A stretch of 64,000 bases of DNA from Extensimonas soli. Lineage in GTDB: Bacteria; Pseudomonadota; Gammaproteobacteria; Burkholderiales; Burkholderiaceae_C. The stretch is from NCBI RefSeq assembly GCF_029211265.1, contig NZ_JARGEL010000024.1:1-64000 (forward strand), in the 5' to 3' direction. The notes beneath the pieces were generated by a model. The model saw only the letters and a program-made list of their open reading frames with translations. It did not search any database and was not told the origin of the DNA. A program made the position numbers and the translations under genes. Positions 39,328 through 48,751 of this stretch are shown one piece after another. Every line of letters begins with the position of its first letter. The stretch's first letter is position 1.

Positions 39328-41493
39328 TCACACGGCCAGGCGCGACAGATCGGCCACGCGGTTCATCGCGAGGTGCAGCTTCTTGAGCAGCCCCAGGCGG
39401 TTCAGGCGCAGGTCGAGTTGCTCGGCATTGACCATCACGTCGTCGAAGAACGCATCGACCGGCGCACGCAGCCCCGCCAGGGTTTGCAGCGAGGCGGTGT
39501 AGTCCCCCGCGTCGAACTGCGCGTCGGCCTGGGGGACTATGCTTTGCATGGCGGCGTAGAGGTTTTGTTCGGCCTCTTCCTGCAACAGCAGCGCACTCAC
39601 GTGCGCATCGACCACCTGCTCGGCGTCGCCGGCTTTTTTGAGGATGTTGGCGATGCGCTTGTTCGCCGCGGCCAGGGCCTCGGCCTCGGGCAGCGTGGCA
39701 AACGCGCGCACGGCCTGCAGGCGCTTTGGCACGTCGGCCAGGCGCTGCGGGCGCAGCGCGAGCACGGCCTCCACCTCGCGCGCCGAAAAGCCCTGCTCGC
39801 GCAGCTGGCCCGCAAGGCGCTCGTAGATGAAGTCGGAAAGCGGCACACGCGGGTCTTCGATCAGGCTGCCGAACGCGGGCACGGCTGCGGCGAGCAGCGC
39901 GTCGAGCTCCAGCGGCAGCGCCTTGTCGATCAGCATGCGGATCACGCCGAGCGCGTGGCGGCGCAGCGCGAACGGGTCGCGCTCGCCCGTGGGCAGGTTG
40001 CCGATGCCGAACATGCCCACGAGCGTCTCGAGCTTGTCGGCCAGCGCCACCACCACGCCCACCGGGCCGCGCGGCAGGCTGTCGCCGGCAAAACGCGGTT
40101 TGTAATGGTCTTCGATGGCGTCGGCCACGGCTGTGGGCAGGCCGTCGTGCAGCGCGTAATAGCGCCCCATGGTGCCTTGCAGCTCGGGGAATTCGCCCAC
40201 CATGTCGGTGAGCAGGTCGGCCTTGGCGAGCTCGGCGGCCTGGTCGGCCTGCTCGACCAGTACCTTGTCACCCAGTTGAGCCGCAATGGCCTGCGCGATC
40301 GCGCGCACGCGCTGCACGCGCTCGAGCTGCGTGCCGAGCTTGTTGTGATAGACCACCTTGGCCAGCTGCGGCACGCGGCTCGCGAGCGACTTTTTGCGGT
40401 CTTGGTCGAAGAAAAACTTGGCGTCCGCGAGACGCGGGCGCACCACGCGCTCGTTGCCGCCCGTCACAGCGCTCGCATCCTGCGGGCTGATGTTGCTGAC
40501 CACGAGAAAGCGGTTCGTGAGCTTGCCGGCCGCGTCGAGCAGCGGAAAGTATTTCTGGTTCGCCTGCATGGTCAGGATCAGGCATTCCTGCGGCACCTCG
40601 AGGAATTCAGGCTCGAACTGGCACACGAGCACGTTCGGGCGCTCGACCAGGGCCGTGACCTCGTCCAGCAGCGCATCATCTTTGATAGCTGAAAGCGATG
40701 GCCCCGCCTTGGCTGCAGCCTGATTGAGCTGTGACTCGATGAGCGCGCGGCGTTCGCCGAAGTGCGCGACCACCGCGCCTTGCGTGCGCAGCGCCTCGGC
40801 GTAGGCGTCGGCGTGCGGCAGCTCGATCGGCTCGGCCTGCGCCTCGAAGCGGTGGCCGTGCGTGTGGCACCCCGCGCGCAGGCCTAGCGCATGCACCGGC
40901 ACCACCTGCGCGCCGTGCAGCGCCACCAGGCCATGCGCGGGACGCACGAAGTGCACCGTGCTCCAGCCGGGCAACTCACAATCGGCGCAACCGGCTTCGA
41001 GCTGGTAGCTCATCACCTTGGGGATGGGCAGCCTGGCGATGGCTTCGTGCAGGGCTTTTTGCAAGCCCGCGGCGAGCGGCACGCCCGGCGCCACGCTGTC
41101 GAGAAACAGCGCCTCGGCCTTGCCGTCGGGTGCGCGCTGCAAGCGCGCAAGCACCGCCGCGAGCGCCGCATCGCTGCCCACATCTACCCCCAACGCCTGC
41201 AGCTTTTTGCGCAGCGCCGGCGTGGGCTGGCCTTGCGCGTCCAGCCCCACGGCCACGGGCATGAGCTTTTGGCGCACGGCCTGGTCGGCGGCCTTGGCGG
41301 CCACGTCGGTGATATGCGCGCCCAGGCGGCGCGGCGAGGCGTAGGCCGTGACCTTGGCGTCGGCCGCGGCCAGCCCTTGCGCGCGCAGTTGCTCGGCAAG
41401 CACGCCGGCAAAAGACTCGCCCAGTTTCTTCAGCGCTTTGGGCGGCAGTTCTTCGACGAACAATTCCACCAGCAGATTGGCGTTGGAGTTCAT
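39328..41493 (-). CDS. glyS: Glycyl-tRNA synthetase beta subunit
   Basis: Large subunit of the alpha2beta2 glycyl-tRNA synthetase; binds tRNA. At 721 residues it is close to the usual 690-720. It starts NLLVELFVEELPPKALKKLG and contains LPKVMSY-type sequence (IPKVMSYQLEAG), FVRPAHGLVALHG near residue 175, RLADAKFFFDQDRKKSL near 330 and the C-terminal DALR-like anticodon region. The start MNSNANLL is preferred; the open frame extends antisense into vapC. The alpha-subunit gene glyQ is 900 bases upstream, separated by a toxin-antitoxin pair instead of the usual near-contact. Confidence 0.96.
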   Translation of the reverse strand: MNSNANLLVELFVEELPPKALKKLGESFAGVLAEQLRAQGLAAADAKVTAYASPRRLGAHITDVAAKAADQAVRQKLMPVAVGLDAQGQPTPALRKKLQALGVDVGSDAALAAVLARLQRAPDGKAEALFLDSVAPGVPLAAGLQKALHEAIARLPIPKVMSYQLEAGCADCELPGWSTVHFVRPAHGLVALHGAQVVPVHALGLRAGCHTHGHRFEAQAEPIELPHADAYAEALRTQGAVVAHFGERRALIESQLNQAAAKAGPSLSAIKDDALLDEVTALVERPNVLVCQFEPEFLEVPQECLILTMQANQKYFPLLDAAGKLTNRFLVVSNISPQDASAVTGGNERVVRPRLADAKFFFDQDRKKSLASRVPQLAKVVYHNKLGTQLERVQRVRAIAQAIAAQLGDKVLVEQADQAAELAKADLLTDMVGEFPELQGTMGRYYALHDGLPTAVADAIEDHYKPRFAGDSLPRGPVGVVVALADKLETLVGMFGIGNLPTGERDPFALRRHALGVIRMLIDKALPLELDALLAAAVPAFGSLIEDPRVPLSDFIYERLAGQLREQGFSAREVEAVLALRPQRLADVPKRLQAVRAFATLPEAEALAAANKRIANILKKAGDAEQVVDAHVSALLLQEEAEQNLYAAMQSIVPQADAQFDAGDYTASLQTLAGLRAPVDAFFDDVMVNAEQLDLRLNRLGLLKKLHLAMNRVADLSRLAV

Positions 41494-41500
41494 TCCATTC

Positions 41501-41968
41501 CTATGACAAAAAATCGATTCGAAACCCGAGCCGCTGCGCGCTCGCCCGCATCGCGGCGTCCAGTGTGGCCACGGCCTTGCAGCCGTGGCGCTGCGCCACC
41601 GCAAGGTGCAGCGCGTCACCGCCGCGCAGGCCGCTCGCTGCATCGGCCACCCAATCGGCGGCTTGCAGGAAATCGGCTTCGATCACGTTCAGGCGGTGCA
41701 CCATGTCCATGGCTTCGACGAAGCGCTCGCGTGCCAGTTGCAGGCGCGGGCCCGTGAGCGCCTTTTTGCGCACCTGGATGCTCAGGGCGCTGGCAAATTC
41801 GGTCTCGGCCCACCATGCCGTGCCCAGGTGCGACATGTCGGCCTGCGCCATCCAATCGATCACGGCTGCGCCTTCGCTTTCATGAAAGCAGTAGGCGCAC
41901 CATACGCTGGTGTCGATGTAAGTGGCGTCCCAGCGGCGCTGCGGGTGGTGTAGGGTCGTGAGGGGCAT
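41501..41968 (-). CDS. VapC-type PIN-domain toxin
   Basis: A 155-residue PIN-domain protein, a predicted Mg-dependent ribonuclease toxin. Acidic active-site residues are visible: Asp18 in YIDTSVWCAY, Glu in AETEFASALS near residue 55, Asp in LRGGDALHLAVA near 117 and Asp in VATLDAAMR near 137. The two preceding codons would extend from MPLTTLHHPQRRW. It lies 42 bases after an AbrB-type antitoxin gene and ends only seven bases before the glyS start. A complete, apparently intact type II module. Confidence 0.87.
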   Translation of the reverse strand: MPLTTLHHPQRRWDATYIDTSVWCAYCFHESEGAAVIDWMAQADMSHLGTAWWAETEFASALSIQVRKKALTGPRLQLARERFVEAMDMVHRLNVIEADFLQAADWVADAASGLRGGDALHLAVAQRHGCKAVATLDAAMRASAQRLGFRIDFLS

Positions 41969-42010
41969 GGAGGATTGAGGGGCTTGCGTCGGCAGGTGCT
42001 CAAGGCGCTG

Positions 42011-42307
42011 TCAATAGCGCTCATTGGCGCGCACTTCCTCGATCACCGACTCGGTCAAAGGCATGCTGGCCAGGTGCGCCCGCGCGCGCGCAATCCACTC
42101 CTCTTTGCTGAGCTTGGAGCGCTGGCGCCGTGCCGACAACTGCCAGGCACCGCCCGGCGTGGCTTCAGGCGGCTGCAGGTGCAGCGTGTCGCCCTCGCGC
42201 ACGCCGAGCTCGCGCGCGAGCGCCGCGGGCAGGCGCACCGCGAGGCTGTTGCCCCAGCGGCTCACGGTCAAGTCCAGGCCCTCGGTGGGCAGGTCATTCG
42301 CTCCCAT
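42011..42307 (-). CDS. AbrB/MazE-fold antitoxin (VapB-type)
   Basis: A 98-residue swapped-hairpin DNA-binding antitoxin. LTVSRWGNSLAVRLPAALAR at residues 13-32 followed by ELGVREGDTLHLQP is the SpoVT/AbrB-domain signature. The C-terminal half (KLSKEEWIARARAHLASM) should bind the toxin. GGAG lies 8 bases before the start. An 18-base palindrome and a TACAAT box upstream suggest autoregulation. Confidence 0.88.
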   Translation of the reverse strand: MGANDLPTEGLDLTVSRWGNSLAVRLPAALARELGVREGDTLHLQPPEATPGGAWQLSARRQRSKLSKEEWIARARAHLASMPLTESVIEEVRANERY

Positions 42308-42332
42308 GGTCGGCTCCTTTCACGGCGCAAAC

Positions 42333-42356
42333 GTAGATACTCGTATCTACATTGTA
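42333..42356 (-). promoter_or_regulatory. Promoter/operator of the vapBC-type module
   Basis: GTAGATAC-TC-GTATCTAC (42333-42350) is a perfect inverted repeat 26 bases before the antitoxin start. Directly upstream on the minus strand is TACAAT (42356-42351), a good -10 box, so the palindrome covers the predicted transcription start. This is the expected place for an AbrB-type antitoxin to repress its own operon. No convincing -35 was seen. Confidence 0.7.
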
Positions 42357-42395
42357 GAGGCCGAACGCCCCATCGCGCACCTCATCGCGCACCGC

Positions 42396-43301
42396 TCAGG
42401 CCGCCTTGGGCGCGAGCTGTGCCACCCATTCGCGCGGCGCCATCGGAAAGCCCAGGCGCTCGCGGCTGTCGTAGTAGCTTTGCGCCACGGCGCGCGCGAG
42501 GTTGCGGATGCGGCCTATGTAGGCCGCGCGCTCGGTCACGCTGATCGCGCCGCGCGCGTCCAGCAGGTTGAAGGTGTGCGCAGCCTTGAGCACCTGCTCG
42601 TAGGCGGGCAGCGCAAGCTGCTGCTCCATCAGGTATTTGGCCTGCTTTTCGTGCGCGTCGAAGGCCGTGAACAAAAAGGCCGCGTCGCTGTGCTCGAAGT
42701 TGTAGGCGGACTGCTCTTTTTCGTTTTGCAGGTACACGTCGCCATAGCTCAGCCCCTCGGTCCACTGCAGGTCGTACACGTTGTCCACGCCTTGCAGGTA
42801 CATCGCCAGGCGCTCCAGACCGTAGGTGATTTCGCCCGTGATCGGGCGGCAGTCCAGGCCGCCGACCTGCTGGAAGTAGGTGAACTGCGTCACCTCCATG
42901 CCGTTGAGCCACACCTCCCAGCCCAGGCCCCAGGCCCCCAGCGTGGGGTTTTCCCAATCGTCCTCGACGAAGCGGATATCGTTTTTCTTCAGCTCGAACC
43001 CCAGCGCCTCGAGCGAGCCCAGATAAAGCTCGAGGATGTTGCTCGGCGCGGGCTTGAGCACGACCTGGTACTGGTAGTAGTGCTGCAGGCGGTTGGGGTT
43101 TTCACCATAGCGGCCGTCCTTGGGGCGACGGCTGGGCTGCACGTAGGCGGCCTTCCAGGGTTCAGGGCCGATTGCTCTTAAAAAAGTAGCTGTATGCGAA
43201 GTACCAGCGCCGACTTCCATGTCGTAAGGCTGCAAGAGCGCGCAGCCCTGGGCAGCCCAGTATTGCTGCAGTGTGAGGATGATTTGCTGAAAGGTGAGCA
43301 T
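42396..43301 (-). CDS. glyQ: Glycyl-tRNA synthetase alpha subunit
   Basis: Catalytic subunit forming glycyl-adenylate. The 301-residue protein has the class II hallmarks: [20 protein letters not shown] near residue 24, [19 protein letters not shown] near 57 (motif 2) and [16 protein letters not shown] near 160 (motif 3). The start [15 protein letters not shown] matches the family. It lies 78 bases after fabB. Its partner glyS follows only after the inserted toxin-antitoxin pair. Confidence 0.97.
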   Translation of the reverse strand: MLTFQQIILTLQQYWAAQGCALLQPYDMEVGAGTSHTATFLRAIGPEPWKAAYVQPSRRPKDGRYGENPNRLQHYYQYQVVLKPAPSNILELYLGSLEALGFELKKNDIRFVEDDWENPTLGAWGLGWEVWLNGMEVTQFTYFQQVGGLDCRPITGEITYGLERLAMYLQGVDNVYDLQWTEGLSYGDVYLQNEKEQSAYNFEHSDAAFLFTAFDAHEKQAKYLMEQQLALPAYEQVLKAAHTFNLLDARGAISVTERAAYIGRIRNLARAVAQSYYDSRERLGFPMAPREWVAQLAPKAA

Positions 43302-43379
43302 GGCGTGGAGCGCGCGACCTGGGTGCCGCGCGGCAGTGATTGGAAAAAGAGATGGCGGCGCGCGAACCCCCGCGCGCCC

Positions 43380-44606
43380 TCAAGCGCCATCCCAACGGCG
43401 CAGCACCAGGCAGGCGTTGGTGCCGCCGAAGCCGAAGCTGTTGGACAAGGCGGTGCGGATCGGCGCGTCGCGCGTCGCGCGCACGAGTGGCATGCCCTCG
43501 GCCGCGGGGTCGGGCGTCTCGACGTTGATCGAACCCGCGATAAAGCCCTGCTGCAGCATCAAGAGGCAGTAAATGGCCTCCTGCACGCCGGTCGCGCCCA
43601 GCGAGTGGCCCGTGAGCGACTTGGTCGAGGAAAACGGCGGGATCGCGTCGCCGAACACGGTGCGGATCGCGCGCAGTTCGGGCACGTCGCCCACGGGCGT
43701 GGAGGTGCCATGGGTGTTGATGTAGTCGATCGGCTCGGCCAGACCCGCGATCGCCTGGCGCATGCAGGCCACGGCGCCGTCGCCCGAGGGAGCGACCATG
43801 TCCACCCCGTCCGAGGTGGCGCCAAAGCCCACCACCTCGCCGAGGATGGTGGCGCCGCGCGCCTGCGCGTGTGCGAGGCTTTCGAGCACCACGGCACCGC
43901 CGCCGCCCGCAAGAACGAAGCCGTCGCGGTGCAGGTCGTAGGGGCGCGAGGCCTTTTCCGGCGTGGCGTTGAAGGCGCTGGACATGGCACCCATGGCATC
44001 GAACAGCATGCCCATGCCCCAGCTGAGCTCCTCCCCGCCGCCCGCGAACATCACATCCTGCAGGCCGAAGGCGATCTGCTGCGCGGCCACGCCTATGCAA
44101 TGCGCCGAAGTGCTGCAGGCCGAGGTGATGGAGTAGTTGACGCCCTTGATGCCGAAGTTCGTGGACAGGCACGCCGACACGGTGGAACTCATGCAGCGCG
44201 TGACCTGGTAGGGCCCCACGCGCCGTATGCCCTTGCTGCGCAGGATGTCGGCGGCCTCGACCTGGTGCGCCGGAGAGCCACCGCCCGAGCCCATGATGAG
44301 CCCTGTGCGCGGGTGCGACACCTCGGCCGGCGTGAGGCCCGCCTGCGCGATCGCCTGCGCCAGCGCGATATGTGCATAGGCTGCGGCGTCACCCATGAAG
44401 CGCCGCTGCTTGCGATCGATATGCGCGTCAAGGTCGATCTGCGGCACGCCCGCGACCTGGCTGCGCAGGCCCATTTCGGCAAATTCGGGCATGGCGCGGA
44501 TGCCCGAACGCCCCGCGCGCAGCGCCGCCGTGACGCTGGCGCTGTCGTTGCCTATGCAGGAAACGATGCCGGTGCCGGTGATGACTACGCGTTGCTTGCT
44601 GCTCAT
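43380..44606 (-). CDS. fabB: Beta-ketoacyl-ACP synthase I
   Basis: Elongates unsaturated acyl-ACP. The 408-residue thiolase-fold enzyme has catalytic Cys164 in [14 protein letters not shown], His in [12 protein letters not shown] near residue 300 and His in [12 protein letters not shown] near 335. [11 protein letters not shown] closes the fold. Pairing with fabA and the length favour FabB over FabF. The ribosome site AAGGAGG precedes ATG at 44606. It lies 11 bases after fabA, forming a fabAB operon for the anaerobic unsaturated fatty acid route. Confidence 0.95.
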   Translation of the reverse strand: MSSKQRVVITGTGIVSCIGNDSASVTAALRAGRSGIRAMPEFAEMGLRSQVAGVPQIDLDAHIDRKQRRFMGDAAAYAHIALAQAIAQAGLTPAEVSHPRTGLIMGSGGGSPAHQVEAADILRSKGIRRVGPYQVTRCMSSTVSACLSTNFGIKGVNYSITSACSTSAHCIGVAAQQIAFGLQDVMFAGGGEELSWGMGMLFDAMGAMSSAFNATPEKASRPYDLHRDGFVLAGGGGAVVLESLAHAQARGATILGEVVGFGATSDGVDMVAPSGDGAVACMRQAIAGLAEPIDYINTHGTSTPVGDVPELRAIRTVFGDAIPPFSSTKSLTGHSLGATGVQEAIYCLLMLQQGFIAGSINVETPDPAAEGMPLVRATRDAPIRTALSNSFGFGGTNACLVLRRWDGA

Positions 44607-44617
44607 GCGATTCCTCC

Positions 44618-45154
44618 TTAGGTCGGACTGCCCTGCGCCGTGCCGCCGAGCCCCTTGTCTTTCTGAAACAGCCCCACGCGCAGGTCGTTGGCGACGTAGA
44701 TTTCCTGGCCATCGACGCACATGCGCGCGTCGCCTATGGCCATGACCAGTTTGCGCTTGATCACGCGCTTGATGTCGATGGCGTAACTCACGAGCTTGGC
44801 CCCGGGGCCTACCTCGCCGGTGAACTTGACCTCGCCCGCACCGAGCGCGCGCCCGCGGCCCGGCAGACGCAGCCAGGTCAGGTAAAACCCGATCAGCTGC
44901 CACATGGCGTCCAGCCCCAGGCAGCCCGGCATCACCGGATCACCCTGGAAGTGGCAGGCAAAAAACCACAGGTCGGGGCGCACGTCGAGCTCGGCACGGA
45001 TTTTTCCCAGCCCATGCGCACCGCCAGCGTCGTCGATGTGCGTGATGCGGTCGAACATCAGCATGGGCGGCAGCGGCAGGCGGCCGCTGTCGGGACCGAA
45101 CAACCTGCCTTCTGCCGAGGCGATGAGTTGCTCGTAGGAAAAAGAATCTGCCAT
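44618..45154 (-). CDS. fabA: 3-hydroxydecanoyl-ACP dehydratase/isomerase
   Basis: Dehydrates 3-hydroxydecanoyl-ACP and isomerises trans-2- to cis-3-decenoyl-ACP, the branch point for unsaturated fatty acids. The 178-residue hotdog protein has the active-site dyad His68 ([14 protein letters not shown]) and Asp82 ([10 protein letters not shown]). The start [12 protein letters not shown] is preferred over a 17-codon extension. It heads fabAB, 82 bases downstream of lnt. Confidence 0.96.
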   Translation of the reverse strand: MADSFSYEQLIASAEGRLFGPDSGRLPLPPMLMFDRITHIDDAGGAHGLGKIRAELDVRPDLWFFACHFQGDPVMPGCLGLDAMWQLIGFYLTWLRLPGRGRALGAGEVKFTGEVGPGAKLVSYAIDIKRVIKRKLVMAIGDARMCVDGQEIYVANDLRVGLFQKDKGLGGTAQGSPT

Positions 45155-45236
45155 GGTCAAACGTGCTCCAAGATGGGGCAAAAAAGTGACGCCCCGACGG
45201 TACATACAGCGCGCAGGCTGCGCATAAAAACCGCGA

Positions 45237-46880
45237 TTATCCGGTCAAGGCACGCTGCTGCTGCCGCCACCACCGCAACCAGGTCAAGAAAACCACCCCC
45301 GCAGCCACGAGCCACAGCGGCGCCAGCCCCCAGCGCGCGGCCCAGCGCGCGTAGGGCGTGCGCTGGTCGCCACCCTGCGCGGCGTTCATGCCGCGGCCCT
45401 GCACGGTGCCGTACAGCACGCCGCGCGTGAGGCGCGGCAGCTGCTGCGTGACCACGCCGCGGTAGTCGATGATGGCCGTGGCGCCGGTGTTCGTCGCGCG
45501 CACCATGGGGCGCTCGAACTCGAGCGCGCGCATGCGGCTGATCTGCAAGTGCTGGTCTATGGCCAGCGTGTCGCCAAACCACGCGATGTTGCTGAGGTTG
45601 ACGAACACCGTGGGCGCCTGCGCCGCGTCGGCAAAGCGCGCGGCGAGCTCCTCGCCGAACAAATCCTCATAGCAGATGTTGGGCGCAAAGCGCTGCCCGG
45701 CCCAGGCGAACGATGGCTGGCGCACAGCGCCGCGGCTGAAGTCGCCCAGCGGGATGTTCATCATCTCGGTGAACCAGCGAAAAAACGGCGGGATGAACTC
45801 GCCAAAAGGCACGAGGTGGTGCTTGTCGTAGCGGTACGGCGCGGCCTGCCCCGGCGCGAAACCCAGCGCCGAATTGGTGTAGCCGATGTCGACATCGCCC
45901 AGCGGGATGCCGAGCAGGCCCGCCTGCGCGCCTTGCGTGAAATGCGCCGCAATGCCCTCGAGGTAGCCGGGGATGAGCTGCTGCGGCAGCAGCGGGATCG
46001 CCGTTTCGGGCGCCACCACCAGCGACGCCTGCGCGCTGCGCAAGGCATCGCCATACCAGCGCAGCGCCAGCGGCACGCCCGTGCCAGGTTGGAATTTTTC
46101 GTCTTGGGGGATATTGCCTTGCAGCAAGGCCAGGCTCACGCGCCCGGCCGCCTCTGCCCCATCCCTCTTACCCGCCACCGATCGGGCACAGCCGGGCACG
46201 CCGTCCAGCTCGTCCAAAGCACAGGCGCGCTGCCCATGCGCCACGACCAGCAGCAGCGCCAGCACGGCCACGATCAGCCAGGTGCGCGTGCGGCGCAAGT
46301 CCTGCACGCGCAGCTGCGCCAACCCCATTGCGAGCGCCGCCGCCACCGCGCCAATGCCATAGACACCGACCCAGCGCGCGAGCGCGGCCAGCGGCCCCTC
46401 GACATGCGCGTAGCCGCCCGCGCCCCACGGAAAACCCGTCCACCAGGTGCCGCGCGCGAGCTCCGCAAGCAGCCAACATGCAGCAAAAAAGAGAGCTTCC
46501 CACGCTTGATGGACGGGCGCAAACGCGCGAAAGAGCCCTGAAACCGCGGCGTAGTAGCCACCGAGAAACAGCGCCAGCCCCAGCACGGCCGCCACGGCCA
46601 GCGGCGCCGCCAGGCCGGCATAGGTGTGCATGGAGATGAACAGCCACCAGGAAGTCGCCGCGAGCCAGGCCGTCGCAAAAACCCAGCCCAATAGCGCGGC
46701 GCGCCGCCACGAGACAGGCTGGCACAACAGGCGCGCAAACACCGCCAGCGACACGATCTGCAGCCACCATTGCGGCGCGCCGCTGCCGGGCCAGGCAAGC
46801 GCCCCGGCCTGCGCGACGCCGGCCAAGGCGGCGGTGAACAGCGGCGCCAGCGCACCGCGCCAAGACAAAACCGCGCCCAT
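45237..46880 (-). CDS. lnt: Apolipoprotein N-acyltransferase
   Basis: Integral inner-membrane enzyme adding the third acyl chain to lipoproteins. The 547-residue protein has six or so N-terminal membrane segments (residues 10-230) and a periplasmic CN-hydrolase domain (about 245-495) with the triad Glu in [11 protein letters not shown] near 295, Lys in [14 protein letters not shown] near 358 and Cys in [14 protein letters not shown] near 410. A last membrane helix ends the protein. The start overlaps the corC stop by one base (TGATG). An insert near 235-250 ([16 protein letters not shown]) is unconserved. Confidence 0.94.
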   Translation of the reverse strand: MGAVLSWRGALAPLFTAALAGVAQAGALAWPGSGAPQWWLQIVSLAVFARLLCQPVSWRRAALLGWVFATAWLAATSWWLFISMHTYAGLAAPLAVAAVLGLALFLGGYYAAVSGLFRAFAPVHQAWEALFFAACWLLAELARGTWWTGFPWGAGGYAHVEGPLAALARWVGVYGIGAVAAALAMGLAQLRVQDLRRTRTWLIVAVLALLLVVAHGQRACALDELDGVPGCARSVAGKRDGAEAAGRVSLALLQGNIPQDEKFQPGTGVPLALRWYGDALRSAQASLVVAPETAIPLLPQQLIPGYLEGIAAHFTQGAQAGLLGIPLGDVDIGYTNSALGFAPGQAAPYRYDKHHLVPFGEFIPPFFRWFTEMMNIPLGDFSRGAVRQPSFAWAGQRFAPNICYEDLFGEELAARFADAAQAPTVFVNLSNIAWFGDTLAIDQHLQISRMRALEFERPMVRATNTGATAIIDYRGVVTQQLPRLTRGVLYGTVQGRGMNAAQGGDQRTPYARWAARWGLAPLWLVAAGVVFLTWLRWWRQQQRALTG

Positions 46881-47749
46881 CAGCCAACAGGGCCGGCGCT
46901 GCGCGCGACCTTGAACCAGCGCACCGCGCCCCCCTTGGTGTGCAGCACCGTGAAGTGCAGGCCCGCGAGCTGCAACTCCTCGCCGCGCTTGGGCACGTGG
47001 CCCATCTCGTGCACGACCAGTCCGCCAATGGTGTCAAACTGCTCTTCGGCCTCATCGCCTTGCAGTGGCACGTCGAACACCTCACAAATGCGCTCCACGG
47101 GCGTGTCGCCGCTCACGCGGTAGGTGCCATCGGCCAGGGCGAAGATGTCGCCCTCTTCTTCAGGGATGTCGAACTCGTCCTCGATCTCGCCAACGATCTG
47201 CTCGAGCACGTCCTCGATGGTGATGAGGCCCGCGACGCGGCCGAACTCGTCGATCACCACGGCCATGTGGTTGCGGTTGCCGCGAAACTCGCGCAGCAGG
47301 TCGTCGAGCGCCTTGCTTTCGGGCACGAACACCGCCGGCCGCAGCAGCGCGCGAATGCTCAGGCCCGGGGTGCGCTGCAGCTTGAGCAAGTCCTTGGCCA
47401 TCAGCGTGCCGATGATGTTTTCACGCTCGCCCTGGTACACCGGAAAACGCGAATGCCCGGTCTGGATGACCAGGTCGAGCAGTGCGTCGTAGGGCATGTC
47501 GATATCGATCACGTCCATGCGCGGCGCCGCCACCATGGCGTCCCCCGCCGTCATGTCGGTCAGGCCGATGATGCGCTCTAGCATCACGCGCGCGTCAGCC
47601 TTGATGAGATCGTTGTCCTCGGCTTCGGCCAGGACTTCGATGAGCTCCTGCGTCGAGTCCGGGCCGGGGTGGATGAACTCGACGACTTTTTGCAGGAAGC
47701 TGCGCTTGTCTTCCTTCTCGGGCGGGCGCGTAGGGTGTGGGTCGGACAC
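46880..47749 (-). CDS. corC: CorC/HlyC-family CBS-domain protein
   Basis: A 289-residue protein implicated in magnesium and cobalt homeostasis, lacking the DUF21 membrane part of longer paralogues. Two CBS domains cover about residues 70-190 (VAAPRMDVIDIDMPYDALLD; HMAVVIDEFGRVAGLITIED) and a CorC_HlyC transporter-associated domain covers 205-285 (DGTYRVSGDTPVERICEVF). The start is uncertain: GTG at 47749 before SDPHPTRPPEKEDKRSF fits homologues, but an ATG at 47821 is in frame. It precedes lnt, the conserved corC-lnt order. Confidence 0.9.
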   Translation of the reverse strand: MSDPHPTRPPEKEDKRSFLQKVVEFIHPGPDSTQELIEVLAEAEDNDLIKADARVMLERIIGLTDMTAGDAMVAAPRMDVIDIDMPYDALLDLVIQTGHSRFPVYQGERENIIGTLMAKDLLKLQRTPGLSIRALLRPAVFVPESKALDDLLREFRGNRNHMAVVIDEFGRVAGLITIEDVLEQIVGEIEDEFDIPEEEGDIFALADGTYRVSGDTPVERICEVFDVPLQGDEAEEQFDTIGGLVVHEMGHVPKRGEELQLAGLHFTVLHTKGGAVRWFKVARSAGPVG

Positions 47750-47870
47750 TGTCTGGGCGTGCAGGACATGCGGTAGTGGTACGACCCCCGAGGATAGCGG
47801 ATCAGCGTGACGCTGCGCCACATCCCGCCCCCGTTGCGGCGCACCCTACCAAGACGAGGAGCGCTCCGCC

Positions 47871-48599
47871 CTACTGCGCCGACTTGTGGCGCGCCTCACG
47901 CACGCCCTGGCGGATTTCCTGCAAACCGCCGAGCAAGTCCCAAAAATGCTTGGCCTGCCGCTTGAACTGGTAGTCGAGCTCGGCGTACTGCTGCTCCACC
48001 AGCTCAGCCATGCGCGTGTCGAAGCTGCCCGGCGGCATCTGCAAAAAGGCTTCGGATTCCGAGCCTTCGTAGCGCACCACGGCCCCGGCCTTGCGCGCGA
48101 TCTTGAGCATGGGCACGTTCTCGGTGAGGGCGTGAATGAACATCATGTTCACGCCTTCGTTGCGCGCGTGCATCACGGCGCGCTCGAACAGGCGCGCCCC
48201 CAGGCCCTTGCCGCGCGCCTGCTTGAGCACGGACACGCCAAACTCGGCGCAGTGCTTGTATTCGGGGTGCTCGCTGAACGCCAGGTGCGCCATGGCGATG
48301 AGTTCCAGGCGCCGGTTGAAGATGCCGAACACTTCGTCGCGGTCGAAGTTGATCGAATCGACGTAGCGCCCGATCTGCTCGTCGGTCGCGGCGTAGCCGA
48401 AGCGCAGGTAACGGTCACGCGCTTCGAGTTGCAGCAGGTGCATGCGGATACGCTCGCGGTGCGAAGGGCCTAGCGCGCGAATGGGCACCATCACGGGCAG
48501 GCGATGAGCGCCCTGCCGAGGCGCTGCGCTTTGGGCTGCATGCGCGCCGTTTTCACCGGCGCCCGCCGTGGTTTGGTGCGAGTCTTTGGTAGCTATCAT
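47871..48599 (-). CDS. GNAT-family N-acetyltransferase
   Basis: A 242-residue protein with a GNAT domain at about 55-180. The acetyl-CoA loop is recognisable as VSVLKQARGKGLGARLFERAV near 125 (Q/R-x-x-G-x-G/A). LEARDRYLRFGYAATDEQI near 75 is typical of a group of large GNATs often annotated only as acetyltransferases. The C-terminal 60 residues (ELVEQQYAELDYQFKRQAKHF) should be helical. Its promoter has an overlapping palindrome, suggesting a dedicated repressor. Substrate unknown. Confidence 0.85.
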   Translation of the reverse strand: MIATKDSHQTTAGAGENGAHAAQSAAPRQGAHRLPVMVPIRALGPSHRERIRMHLLQLEARDRYLRFGYAATDEQIGRYVDSINFDRDEVFGIFNRRLELIAMAHLAFSEHPEYKHCAEFGVSVLKQARGKGLGARLFERAVMHARNEGVNMMFIHALTENVPMLKIARKAGAVVRYEGSESEAFLQMPPGSFDTRMAELVEQQYAELDYQFKRQAKHFWDLLGGLQEIRQGVREARHKSAQ

Positions 48600-48610
48600 G
48601 GTTCCAATCC

Positions 48611-48624
48611 TAGGGTTTACCCTA
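48611..48624. promoter_or_regulatory. Palindromic operator at the GNAT start site
   Basis: TAGGGT-TT-ACCCTA is a perfect inverted repeat 12 bases before the GNAT start codon and 10 bases after its -10 box, so it covers the 5' end of the transcript. It could be a repressor site or a small hairpin masking the AGGA ribosome site. Confidence 0.55.
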
Positions 48625-48633
48625 ATGCCCGGC

Positions 48634-48662
48634 ATTATCCGTCCGCGTTTGCTGCGCTGCAA
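48634..48662 (-). promoter_or_regulatory. Sigma70-type promoter of the GNAT gene
   Basis: On the minus strand TTGCAG (48662-48657), a 17-base spacer and GATAAT (48639-48634) match the consensus. The start would be near 48627. Confidence 0.6.
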
Positions 48663-48751
48663 CAAATTTGTGGTATTGCACCAACTGTAGAAGATGCCCT
48701 TCCTCTTGGGGGTAAGTAATAGCCCTTAGCCGCCCCCTGCGCGTCCTGTCG

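Noticed and set aside
40680-40705. A copy of the dispersed repeat inside glyS (GATAGCTGAAAGCG)
   Set aside because: Only one half-site is present and the residues SLSAIKDDALLDEV fit the family; too weak to claim.
43160-43200. A copy of the dispersed repeat inside glyQ (AAAAAAGTAGCTGTATGCGA)
   Set aside because: The encoded residues [14 protein letters not shown] are conserved GlyQ sequence of normal length, so the match is coincidental.
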